64,000 nucleotides of DNA from Firmicutes bacterium HGW-Firmicutes-1 (GTDB lineage Bacteria; Bacillota; Clostridia; Lachnospirales; Vallitaleaceae), in the NCBI GenBank assembly GCA_002841625.1, contig PHAG01000006.1:1-64000 (forward strand). Direction: 5' to 3'. The number at the start of each line of letters is the position of its first letter. Position 1 is the first letter of the stretch. Below, piece by piece: positions 52,690 to 62,478 of this stretch. The notes below the pieces were generated by a model. It saw only the letters and a list, made by a program, of their open reading frames with translations. It did not search any database and was not told the origin of the DNA. The position numbers and the translations under genes were made by a program.

Positions 52690-54192
52690 ATGAAAAAATA
52701 TAAAGAAATTATTTTATGCGTTTCTTTAATGATGATTTTATTTATCAGTATTTCCTATGGAGATGATGGTGGAGAAATGGGTTATTCAGGTGGAATTTCT
52801 GAAGGAACCAATTTACCCTATACAATGGACAAGTACGTGGATTCTAAGATTAAAAAACAAACCGTATTTGATTATCGAGAAATTGTGTTTCTATCAGGTG
52901 TTCCGATAGAATGCAAAGGTACCATTACTATTGTGAAGGGCGAAGTAGATTATATTAAGGAACCAAGTGGTACCTATAAAGAAACCTATACGATTAAAGC
53001 AAGTGATACAGCTGGAACAGCAAACATTAGTCGAACCCTTAATTTTACAACTTCATATAGAGTGAAAGAAGGAGAATTTAAGCGACAAATCATTAGAAAT
53101 TCACAGCTTACAAAGTGGACAGAAACGATTGTAACGCCAGAGGGTACATACGCATTAATCGAAACAGCGTCTACTTATTCGAAATCTTCAATTGAAGATT
53201 TGACACCGGGTGTTAGCTATTATGATACGGTTATTTCTTATAACGCTCATTATAGTATTGATGAGAAGGAAGTTATTTCCATGGTAAACGGTAATATTTA
53301 TGGTTATTCACAGCCGTGGTCAAAGGTAGAAGCACAAAAATTGAAAATGGAGATTTCACGTGATGGTGGAGCAACCTTCGATACGGTAATAGAATTGAAA
53401 CCTTTTTTAGAAGCAAAAAAAACCTTATATTATGATGAGACAGATCCATTTCCAATTAGCTTTGGAGGAACCTTCAACCAAAGACTTGAGAGAGAATCAA
53501 CCTTGTCTTACAATATTCTATCCTCGAGCAAAGTATTAACAAGTAAACAAAAGAATGGAAACATTTTAATTTCCCCCGCAAATGATCTTGAAAAACTGCC
53601 TATTCCCGAAAATCTTGATTTTATAGCAGGGCATTGGGCGGAAGAAGATGTTAAGAAAATGTACAGTATGGAGATATTTACGGATACTCCGAATAATGGA
53701 ATGCAGTATCAAGCAATGCATCGAGGTGCTTTTGTGAAAGCGTTATGTCTTTCTATGGATATTAGCACTGAAAAATATGATAAAGTAACGAAGACTTCAC
53801 CTCAAATATTTGCAGATGTTCCTACAACACATCCGCTATATAAATACATCATGGCAGCATATGATGTTAAGCTTATTAAAGGTATCGGCACAAAATTTGG
53901 TGTTGATGTACCGATTACAAGGCAAGAGGCCTTTACTATTTATGTTAGAGTAATCGGGTTAGAAAGACTTGGAATTACGAATAGCCCTCAAACCCCTTTT
54001 CTTGATGACAATAAGATTGCATCATGGGCTAAAAAAGAAATTATGGCAGGTTTTAAATTAGGGATTATTAAAGGGGACAATGGTTATGTAAAACCAACCC
54101 AATGGATCTCAAAGGCAGAGGCTGCAGCTATAATTAACAGATTAGTGGATTATTTAAGAGAAGAAATTTCTGTAGATTATCGAAAAAACTAA
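52690..54192 (+). CDS. Secreted protein with C-terminal SLH repeats
   Basis: About 500 residues with a signal peptide (MKKYKEIILCVSLMMILFIS to about residue 23), a beta-rich N-terminal region (25-310) that I do not recognise, then three SLH repeats (about 315-495; IAGHWAEEDVKKMYSMEIFT, FADVPTTHPLYKYIMAAYDV, and KEIMAGFKLGIIKGDNGYV). ATG 52690 follows AGAGGTG; an upstream in-frame start at 52663 precedes no signal peptide. It lies 30 bp after the larger SLH gene. Confidence 0.87.
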   Translation: MKKYKEIILCVSLMMILFISISYGDDGGEMGYSGGISEGTNLPYTMDKYVDSKIKKQTVFDYREIVFLSGVPIECKGTITIVKGEVDYIKEPSGTYKETYTIKASDTAGTANISRTLNFTTSYRVKEGEFKRQIIRNSQLTKWTETIVTPEGTYALIETASTYSKSSIEDLTPGVSYYDTVISYNAHYSIDEKEVISMVNGNIYGYSQPWSKVEAQKLKMEISRDGGATFDTVIELKPFLEAKKTLYYDETDPFPISFGGTFNQRLERESTLSYNILSSSKVLTSKQKNGNILISPANDLEKLPIPENLDFIAGHWAEEDVKKMYSMEIFTDTPNNGMQYQAMHRGAFVKALCLSMDISTEKYDKVTKTSPQIFADVPTTHPLYKYIMAAYDVKLIKGIGTKFGVDVPITRQEAFTIYVRVIGLERLGITNSPQTPFLDDNKIASWAKKEIMAGFKLGIIKGDNGYVKPTQWISKAEAAAIINRLVDYLREEISVDYRKN

Positions 54193-54222
54193 ATTAGTTA
54201 ATTTCTTGTTCACTAAGAACTA

Positions 54223-54287
54223 CATATACAATTGGAAAAGCGGCAGATGTGTAACAAGTATTTAAACTTAGCGTAGCCGTTTTTCTT
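54223..54287. repeat. Family 1 hairpin repeat, copy 6
   Basis: CATATACAATTGGAAAAGC ... GTAGCCGTTTTTCTT, with inner stem AAGT-ATTTAA-ACTT. It separates the SLH genes from the protease gene. Confidence 0.8.
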
Positions 54288-54305
54288 CTAACAAAGAACG
54301 TTGTA

Positions 54306-54370
54306 CATATGAAATTGGAAAAGCGGCAAACGTGTAACAAGTGTTTAAACTTAGCGTAGCCGTTTTTCTT
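54306..54370. repeat. Family 1 hairpin repeat, copy 7
   Basis: CATATGAAATTGGAAAAGC ... GTAGCCGTTTTTCTT; tandem with copy 6 at an 83-bp period, with the same inner stem (AAGT/ACTT). Confidence 0.8.
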
Positions 54371-54410
54371 GGAAAACAAAATATTGATAGACAAATCGGA
54401 GGAATACCAA

Positions 54411-55808
54411 ATGAAAAAGATGATCATGCTCCTAGTATTTATGGTTTTTGTTAGCTTTCCAATTGCGAGCTATGCAGAAACTACAACAACGGTTGAAACT
54501 ACTGTAGAATATGACAGAATGTTTAAAGAGGTAATGGACTATGTTAGAGGGACTTATATTAAGGGAGATGAACTTACTGAACAACAATTATTTGAAGCTG
54601 CAATGAAAGGGATGTTTGGTGAATTAGATGTTTATTCAGAATTTATGACACCAGCTGAAGGAGCTGAATTTACTGAATCACTTAATGCAACCTATGTTGG
54701 CATCGGTGTTCAACTTACAACAGTTGGCGAGTATATTGGAATTAGTAAGGTGTTCAAGGGGTCTCCTGCTCTTGCAGCGGGAGTAAAAAAAGGAGATTAT
54801 TTTGTAAGTGTTGATGGAGTTAGCGTAAAAGGCTTTTCTACTGAGGAGCTGTTAAAATTAGTACTAGGTGAAGAAGGTACGACTGTTAAAATTACCTTTG
54901 GAAGAGGTGGAACAACATACGCCGTAGACATCATTAGAACGTTAATAAAAATACCGACAGTTGAAACTCTTAAAATTTCGGATTTATATAAAGGGCTGAA
55001 GGCTGAAGATGAAAACCAAATAGCATACATATCTTTATCAAGCTTTTCACAAAAAACAGATATCGAATTTAAAGATGCTATTGGAGTGGCTCAATCAACG
55101 GGTGCTAAATACCTTATTTTAGATATGAGAAATAATGGTGGTGGATATGTATCAACTGCTGTAAACATAGCACAAAGCATTGTTCCTGAAGGACCAATTG
55201 TTCGCTTTGTTGATGCAAGCGGGGCGGAAGTCGTTCATTCTTCAACAGCAAAAAGCGTTCCTTTTGAGATTGTAGTACTTGTTAATGAATATAGTGCCTC
55301 TGCAACTGAGTTTGTTACAGCTGCAATTCAAGATTCTAAAGCTGGCACAGTAGTAGGAGAAACAACCTACGGCAAAGGTGTTGCACAGTATTTCGCCGGG
55401 TATGAACAAGGATATATTATTAAATTAACCATGGAAGAATTTTTTTCAAGAAACAATAATAAAATTAATGAAGTAGGAGTTAAGCCAGACTATTTTATTG
55501 AAATACCGGATTATTTAATGGGAGAAACCAAATACTATTTACATGATGAAGTTGATAATGTTATACAAGTAGAAAAGGTTTTGAATTTTCTAGGATATAA
55601 TGTTGGAACTCCAGATAAAAAATATGATCGAAAAACCTTTAATGCTGTTAAGAAATTCCAACTTGATCATGGATTATATGGTTATGGTGGGTGTGATTTT
55701 TCTACACAAGCGAAGTTAAATGAGGCAATGCTTAAATCTATTGAAGCAAATGATCCACAAGTTCACAAGGCGGTATCCTTAATACTAGACAAAATACATA
55801 AAAATTAA
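54411..55808 (+). CDS. C-terminal processing protease (S41, CtpA type)
   Basis: About 465 residues. Signal peptide (to about 24), a PDZ domain (about 90-175; GVKKGDYFVSVDGVSVKGF), the S41 catalytic core with Ser in NEYSASATEFVTAAI and Lys in GETTYGKGVAQ, and a C-terminal peptidoglycan-binding domain (VLNFLGYNVGTPDKKYDRKT). It cleaves exported proteins near their C-termini and may bind the wall. ATG 54411 follows CGGAGG; an in-frame upstream ATG falls next to the repeat. Confidence 0.92.
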   Translation: MKKMIMLLVFMVFVSFPIASYAETTTTVETTVEYDRMFKEVMDYVRGTYIKGDELTEQQLFEAAMKGMFGELDVYSEFMTPAEGAEFTESLNATYVGIGVQLTTVGEYIGISKVFKGSPALAAGVKKGDYFVSVDGVSVKGFSTEELLKLVLGEEGTTVKITFGRGGTTYAVDIIRTLIKIPTVETLKISDLYKGLKAEDENQIAYISLSSFSQKTDIEFKDAIGVAQSTGAKYLILDMRNNGGGYVSTAVNIAQSIVPEGPIVRFVDASGAEVVHSSTAKSVPFEIVVLVNEYSASATEFVTAAIQDSKAGTVVGETTYGKGVAQYFAGYEQGYIIKLTMEEFFSRNNNKINEVGVKPDYFIEIPDYLMGETKYYLHDEVDNVIQVEKVLNFLGYNVGTPDKKYDRKTFNAVKKFQLDHGLYGYGGCDFSTQAKLNEAMLKSIEANDPQVHKAVSLILDKIHKN

Positions 55809-55816
55809 TATATAGC

Positions 55817-55845
55817 TTGACTTATCAACAGACTAATACTAAAAT
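55817..55845 (+). promoter_or_regulatory. Promoter of pyrG
   Basis: TTGACT (55817-55822), 17 bp, TAAAAT (55840-55845). The leader is about 55 nt. No GGG start region typical of the Bacillus pyrG attenuator is seen. Confidence 0.6.
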
Positions 55846-55893
55846 ATAAGAGTTGTAATTTTAAGAACTTAATAACAATTTAAATATATGTGA

Positions 55894-57513
<1,620 letters not shown>

Positions 57514-57599
57514 TACAGTAGTGTTTAAAAAACAAGAACGCATCAAGGGACTGTTGCATAACGTGAGTTGTGTAATGGTTCCTTTTTTGCACCTTATAG

Positions 57600-57802
57600 C
57601 CCTTCAGGCTGTCGACAAAAGCATTTTTTCTGATAGGTGTATACATTAATGGGCAGTAAGTGTTCATTTTTCTGGCCTTACCCTTCGGCCGGTCTGGCGA
57701 AAAATGAACACTTGCTGCCTTTCATATTCCTCTAGAAGAAAAAATGCTTTTGTCTCTGTTTTGTTAATTGATAGGTAATTAAATTGTCGACAACCTGAAG
57801 GG
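57600..57802. repeat. Family 2 MITE-like palindrome, copy 3
   Basis: The best-preserved copy: terminal inverted repeats CCCTTCAGGCTGTCGACA and TTGTCGACAACCTGAAGGG enclose the same GCATTTTTTCT/AGAAAAAATGC and GTAAGTGTTCATTTTTC arms seen at 47631 and 47842. It is 203 bp long and lies between convergent genes. Confidence 0.88.
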
Positions 57803-57830
57803 ACATTCCATATGGAATGTCCCTTCTTAA
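57800..57830. terminator. Perfect-palindrome terminator between pyrG and the minus-strand gene
   Basis: GGGACATTCCAT pairs with ATGGAATGTCCC with no loop spacer, followed by TTCTT. It shares GGG with the end of the family 2 repeat. Confidence 0.7.
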
Positions 57831-57842
57831 TAACCCAATAGC

Positions 57843-58325
57843 TTATTTTTTTGTTTTCGTAGCGGGACTTGCTTTTTTTACTTTATCAGCTAGTTTGGTT
57901 TTAGTAGTAGCCTTTGTAGTAGTAGCAGGTGTCTTTGCTGTAGTACCAGATCCGCCTTTCACTGCTACGATATACATTCCTGCAATATCAACCTTAACTT
58001 GCTTTTTAACAGGTAAATCCTTAAATACTTTTTCATCACACATGAGGGTCGTAATTTTAGGTCCAATCTTAGCTTTAACCAACGGTACTTTTCTAAACTT
58101 TAAGTAGAATGGCACCTGTTCTTGAATAACTTTAGGTAAGTTTGAATCAGTGATCTTCATTTTCTTTTTATCAATCACTAGGATTGAGGTTGTCATCTTA
58201 CTTTGATCTATTAATGATTGTTGATCATTGACTTTAGTTTGCATTTTTTTACCAAGAAAGAATAAAACTCCAAGAATAACCGCAATTATACCAATTATAA
58301 TTAACAAGATATAAATCCAATCCAT
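57843..58325 (-). CDS. Small membrane-anchored protein with Lys/Thr/Ala tail
   Basis: About 160 residues: one N-terminal helix (WIYILLIIIGIIAVILGVLF), a soluble middle (about 35-125) and a low-complexity basic tail rich in Thr, Lys and Ala (AKTPATTTKATTKTKLADKV). The middle was not recognised. The start at 58325 follows GGAGGAAATGTA; an upstream in-frame ATG at 58355 is less likely. A nucleic-acid or wall-binding role of the tail is speculation. Confidence 0.75.
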   Translation of the reverse strand: MDWIYILLIIIGIIAVILGVLFFLGKKMQTKVNDQQSLIDQSKMTTSILVIDKKKMKITDSNLPKVIQEQVPFYLKFRKVPLVKAKIGPKITTLMCDEKVFKDLPVKKQVKVDIAGMYIVAVKGGSGTTAKTPATTTKATTKTKLADKVKKASPATKTKK

Positions 58326-58409
58326 TACATTTCCTCCAATCTTTATGTTGTCCATGTTTAAAGGACAATACTTATTTTACCATTATTATGAAAAAAATCA
58401 ATAGGCATT

Positions 58410-58438
58410 CATAAAATCGAAACGATTTATTATGAAGC
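58410..58438 (-). terminator. Palindrome after the acyltransferase gene
   Basis: TTCATAA-AATCG pairs with CGATT-TTATGAA with one bulge on each side, centred near 58424. It lies 50-80 bases downstream of the PlsC gene on the minus strand; no T-run follows. Confidence 0.4.
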
Positions 58439-58489
58439 AGGAAAGAATTTTAAATTTGAAGGATAACTTTCTAATTTGTTTTACTTGGC

Positions 58490-59224
58490 TCAGCGGCTTT
58501 CATTCATTTCTAAACACATACTTTGTATAATTTCTTGCACATAATGAGCGCTTTTTTTCTTTTCTTCAAGATTCATTTGAGATAAGTCGATGGGTTTGCC
58601 AAAGGTAAGCCAAACGTCAGTAGGTGTAACCCTAAACCCATGGTTGCCAAATAGTTCATCGGTACCCTTTATAGCAAAGGGTATAATCAAAACATTTGAC
58701 TTTTCAGCTAGCTTAAGACTACCTTGTTTAAAAGGCAATAACGTATCGGTCTTGCTTCTAGTTCCCTCTGGAAAGATTAAGAGAGATTCACCTCTTTTAA
58801 GCTTGTTGACACCTTCTTTTATGATTTCTAGAGATTGCCTAACATCACCTCTATCCATAAATAAGCAGCCTAGTAAAATCATAACCTGGCTTACAAATGG
58901 AACTTTTTTTAGGTCAACTTTTGCAATAAAAGCGAGAGGAAAAGGGATGTGTTTAATGAGCAAAGGAATATCCATATAGCTTTTATGATTTCCTACAAAA
59001 AGCACAGCTTGACTATTTTGGGGAACATTTTCCAAACCGGTGACATTTATCTTGGCTCCAGAAAGTATAAAAAAAGCATTTGATGCAAAACTAGCAATTC
59101 CTCTGGCAATTTTATATCTTAGTTTCATGGATACTTTTCCTGCTAAAAACCCAATAAGAGTTATAGGAAAGGTAACGAGTAAAAAGATTGCGAATAATAT
59201 CAAAATAACAATTGCACGAAACAT
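58490..59224 (-). CDS. plsC: 1-acyl-sn-glycerol-3-phosphate acyltransferase
   Basis: A 244-residue PlsC-type enzyme with an N-terminal membrane helix. Motif I is NHKSYMD (written HxxxxD), motif III is FPEGTRSK, and motif IV IIPFAIKGT. It adds the second acyl chain to make phosphatidic acid. RBS AAAGGGTG. It is downstream of malQ on the same strand, but no functional link is evident. Confidence 0.92.
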   Translation of the reverse strand: MFRAIVILILFAIFLLVTFPITLIGFLAGKVSMKLRYKIARGIASFASNAFFILSGAKINVTGLENVPQNSQAVLFVGNHKSYMDIPLLIKHIPFPLAFIAKVDLKKVPFVSQVMILLGCLFMDRGDVRQSLEIIKEGVNKLKRGESLLIFPEGTRSKTDTLLPFKQGSLKLAEKSNVLIIPFAIKGTDELFGNHGFRVTPTDVWLTFGKPIDLSQMNLEEKKKSAHYVQEIIQSMCLEMNESR

Positions 59225-59245
59225 GTGATCACCCTTTTTATTTAA

Positions 59246-60742
59246 TTATCGTCCAAAAAGATCAGTAATATCTGCTAACCTCTTTGTTATACTATCAGAT
59301 AGCATTTCAGGAGTATATCTAAACTGCCAATTGTTTTCTGCAACTCCAGGGGTATTCATACGTGCCCAACTTTCAAAGGATAAAACATCCTGTATAGGTA
59401 CAATTGCCATAGAGGACACAGATCCAAAGCAGATTCTAATGAAATCCCAGGCAATATCTGAACCATTCGTATTCATATAGCGACGTACACGGTCTTGGCT
59501 AATAGCAGAAGCCTTATCATACCAGCCAATCGTTGTATTGTTATCATGTGTTCCAGAATAACATACAGAATTTGGACTATAATGATGAGGCAATAGGTTG
59601 TTTTCTTCAATGTTCTCAAAAGCAAATTGTAGAATCTTCATTCCAGGAAACTTGAAGGTATCTCTTAAGTCTTCTACTTCAGTTGTTATTATGCCAAGAT
59701 CCTCAGCAATAATAGGTAGATTCTTGCCCAAAGCGTTTTCTAATGCATAGAATAAATCTTTACAGGGTCCTTTTTCCCATTTTCCATTTATTGCATTACT
59801 AGAACCATATGGAATTGCCCAATAGGATTCAAAACCTCGAAAATGATCAATTCTTAATATATCAACATCTGTAAGCGCGTGTGAAATCCGCTTAATCCAC
59901 CAAGAATAATTTTGCTGCTTGTGGATCTTCCAGTTGTACAGAGGATTTCCCCATAGTTGACCAATCTCAGAAAAATAATCAGGTGGAACACCTGCAACTT
60001 CTAGAGGGAATCCCATAGAGTCTAAGAAAAAGAGCTCTTTATTCGCCCAAACATCTGCACTATCAAAGGCAACAAAAATTGGAATATCTCCAATGATTTG
60101 AATTCCTTTTTCATTTGCATATTTTTTAAGCCCATGCCATTGTTTGGTGAAAATAAATTGAATAAATTGATAAAAGTTTAAACTGTCCTTTAGCTTAATT
60201 GCCCATTCTTTTTTTGTATCTTCTGTTGGAAAGGCAATAGCAGGATTCCAGCTAGTCCAAACAATACCATCATGAGCATCTTTTACGGCCATAAATAGTG
60301 CATAATCAAAAAGCCAAGAAGCCTGATTTTCACAAAAGTTATCGAATTCATCGATTAGCTCCTTGCAATCAGAAGTAACAAAATGAGTAAATGCTTTTCT
60401 TAGTAAAGAGAACTTATAATTTATTGCTGGACCATAATCAATCTTTAAAGGATCCCATATGGGAATGTTTATCAAATCTTCATCCGTTAATAAGTTCAAT
60501 TCTATTAGCTTTTCAGGACTGATTACCAATGGCTGCCCTGCAAAGGAGGAAAAGGCTTGATATGGGGAATCGCCGTAGCCCGTAGGGCCGAGAGGAAGTA
60601 TTTGCCATAGCTTTTGCCCTGAAGCCTCTAAAAAATCAATAAAGGAATATGAAGAAGAGCCAAGATCACCTATTCCATATGGGTTAGGAAAAGATGTTGG
60701 ATGTAGCAAAATGCCACTTCTTCTAGTTACAGTATTTTCCAT
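59246..60742 (-). CDS. malQ: 4-alpha-glucanotransferase
   Basis: A 498-residue GH77 enzyme. RRSGILLHPTSFPNPYGIGD and QILPLGPTGYGDSPYQAFSS are the family start; the catalytic nucleophile Asp is in DILRIDHFRGFESYW and the acid Glu in IAEDLGII; the third acid is in SGTHDNNT. It disproportionates maltodextrins, used in starch or glycogen metabolism. RBS AGGAGG. Confidence 0.94.
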   Translation of the reverse strand: MENTVTRRSGILLHPTSFPNPYGIGDLGSSSYSFIDFLEASGQKLWQILPLGPTGYGDSPYQAFSSFAGQPLVISPEKLIELNLLTDEDLINIPIWDPLKIDYGPAINYKFSLLRKAFTHFVTSDCKELIDEFDNFCENQASWLFDYALFMAVKDAHDGIVWTSWNPAIAFPTEDTKKEWAIKLKDSLNFYQFIQFIFTKQWHGLKKYANEKGIQIIGDIPIFVAFDSADVWANKELFFLDSMGFPLEVAGVPPDYFSEIGQLWGNPLYNWKIHKQQNYSWWIKRISHALTDVDILRIDHFRGFESYWAIPYGSSNAINGKWEKGPCKDLFYALENALGKNLPIIAEDLGIITTEVEDLRDTFKFPGMKILQFAFENIEENNLLPHHYSPNSVCYSGTHDNNTTIGWYDKASAISQDRVRRYMNTNGSDIAWDFIRICFGSVSSMAIVPIQDVLSFESWARMNTPGVAENNWQFRYTPEMLSDSITKRLADITDLFGR

Positions 60743-60755
60743 AAGCTACCTCCTG

Positions 60756-62201
60756 TTAATAGTATAGCAGTAACATTTGTTGCTTGAGATCATAAAGCTC
60801 TTTTGATAAGTCTACATAAACAGTTTGTGCATTAACCAATCGCCTAGATTCGTCCCAAAGTGTAAGTAGTTCTTCTTCGCAGTGCTTTTTGATTTCAAAG
60901 GTGGAGGGAGATGAATAGACACACTTCCCTTCTTTAAATATAGGTATTAGAAGCTCTTTAATAATGTAGGTTCCAGCCTCAAGTCTTTTCTTTTTCCATG
61001 GATTCTTTGGATCAAATAAAATAAGAGAGTTAGATTCGAAAAATTTCTCATGTTCAAGAGCAATTAGGTCTGCTATAATTTTTCCCGATTTCATATCATA
61101 TATTCGTAGGATTTTTTTGTTTCCAGGATTTGTCACCTTATCAGGATTCTCAGAAATTTTTATTTTTGAAATAAATGAGCCATTCTCATAAATTGCAGCT
61201 AGCTTATATACTCCACCAAATGCGGGACAGTCCTTTGACGTAATAAGGTGGGTACCAACCCCCCATAGATTAATCTTAGAACCTTGTAGTTTCAAATCAC
61301 GAATTAAATACTCATCTAAATCACTGGAGGCACTAATGATTGCATCTTCAAAACCTGCCTTATCAAGCATAAGCCTAGCTTTTTTTGATAAATAGGATAT
61401 ATCCCCACTATCTAAGCGTATGCCATATGAATTAAGATAAATACCTTGATCACGCATTTCCTGAAAAATCTTAATTGCATTAGGAACTCCAGATTTTAAA
61501 GTATCATAAGTATCAACTAGAAGTAAGCAAGCAGTAGGGTATTGTTTAGCATAAGCTCTAAAAGCTGCTATTTCTGAATCAAAACTCATAACCCAGCTAT
61601 GAGCATGGGTTCCCTTCACAGGAATATCAAAAAGTTTACCGGCTAATACGTTAGAGGTAGCTGAACAACCACCAATTACAGCAGCTCTAGCACCTAATAT
61701 GCCTGCATCTGGGCCTTGCGCACGTCTAAGTCCAAATTCTAAAACAGCATCATCTCCAGCAGCCCATTTCACTCTTGATGCCTTAGTGGCAATGAGACTT
61801 TGATGGTTAATGATGTTAAGAAGAGCTGTTTCAATAAGCTGGGCTTGTACAATAGGAGCGATAACCTTTAAGAAAGGTTCGTTTGGAAATATAATGGTAC
61901 CTTCTACTACAGAATACACATCTCCCGTAAACTTGAAGTTCTTTAAGTAATCTAAAAATCGTTCATTGAAAATTTCTAATGATTGTAAATATTGAATATC
62001 TTCAATCGAAAATGACAAATTATTTAAATAGTCGATAGCTTGATGAAGACCTGCAGCTATAGAGAAGCTGCCATCATTGGGGTTATTTCTAAAAAACAAA
62101 TCAAAGACCACAAGCTGATCTTCTTTTTCATTCTCAAGATACCCTTGCATCATAGTTAGCTGATAAAAATCTGTCAATAAAGTTAAATCTGTATTTGGCA
62201 T
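60756..62201 (-). CDS. pncB: Nicotinate phosphoribosyltransferase
   Basis: About 481 residues. TDLTLLTDFYQLTMMQGYLE starts the enzyme, LEFGLRRAQGPDAG, ATSNVLAGKLFDIPVKGTHA and RLDSGDISYLSKKAR are conserved, and GVGTHLITSKDCPAFGGVYK binds PRPP. It makes nicotinate mononucleotide to salvage NAD. The ATG at 62201 follows AGAAGG; an in-frame start at 62231 is possible. It precedes malQ by 13 bp. Confidence 0.93.
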   Translation of the reverse strand: MPNTDLTLLTDFYQLTMMQGYLENEKEDQLVVFDLFFRNNPNDGSFSIAAGLHQAIDYLNNLSFSIEDIQYLQSLEIFNERFLDYLKNFKFTGDVYSVVEGTIIFPNEPFLKVIAPIVQAQLIETALLNIINHQSLIATKASRVKWAAGDDAVLEFGLRRAQGPDAGILGARAAVIGGCSATSNVLAGKLFDIPVKGTHAHSWVMSFDSEIAAFRAYAKQYPTACLLLVDTYDTLKSGVPNAIKIFQEMRDQGIYLNSYGIRLDSGDISYLSKKARLMLDKAGFEDAIISASSDLDEYLIRDLKLQGSKINLWGVGTHLITSKDCPAFGGVYKLAAIYENGSFISKIKISENPDKVTNPGNKKILRIYDMKSGKIIADLIALEHEKFFESNSLILFDPKNPWKKKRLEAGTYIIKELLIPIFKEGKCVYSSPSTFEIKKHCEEELLTLWDESRRLVNAQTVYVDLSKELYDLKQQMLLLYY

Positions 62202-62240
62202 GATATAACCTTCTTCCATAAATTTGTTCACTATGTTGTT

Positions 62241-62269
62241 AGTTTATAACATTTACATGAAACTATCAA
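62241..62269 (-). promoter_or_regulatory. Promoter of pncB
   Basis: On the minus strand, TTGATA (62264-62269), 17 bp, TAAACT (62241-62246). Confidence 0.6.
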
Positions 62270-62340
62270 GAAAAATGTACTCTCACTTAAAATAGACGGG
62301 TATTGGGGAATAAGTACTAGAGACAAAACCACTAAAAAGA

Positions 62341-62369
62341 TTGATAAAATAGTCATTTTTATGTATAAT
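62341..62369 (+). promoter_or_regulatory. Promoter of the GGDEF-EAL gene
   Basis: TTGATA (62341-62346), 17 bp, TATAAT (62364-62369). The 5' leader is about 100 nt; GCATTG (62413-62418) can pair with CAATGC (62460-62465), which adjoins the GGAGGGG ribosome site. Confidence 0.7.
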
Positions 62370-62478
62370 TATGATGGGATAGTAATTATTAACAAAGAGA
62401 AAACAATTCGAAGCATTGCTAGAGACTAAAGATTTGTCTTGAAGGAAATACATTATTAACAATGCGGAGGGGCAACAA

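Noticed and set aside
62375-62478. Cyclic di-GMP riboswitch before the GGDEF-EAL gene
   Set aside because: The conserved GEMM core and tetraloop receptor sequences are not present.
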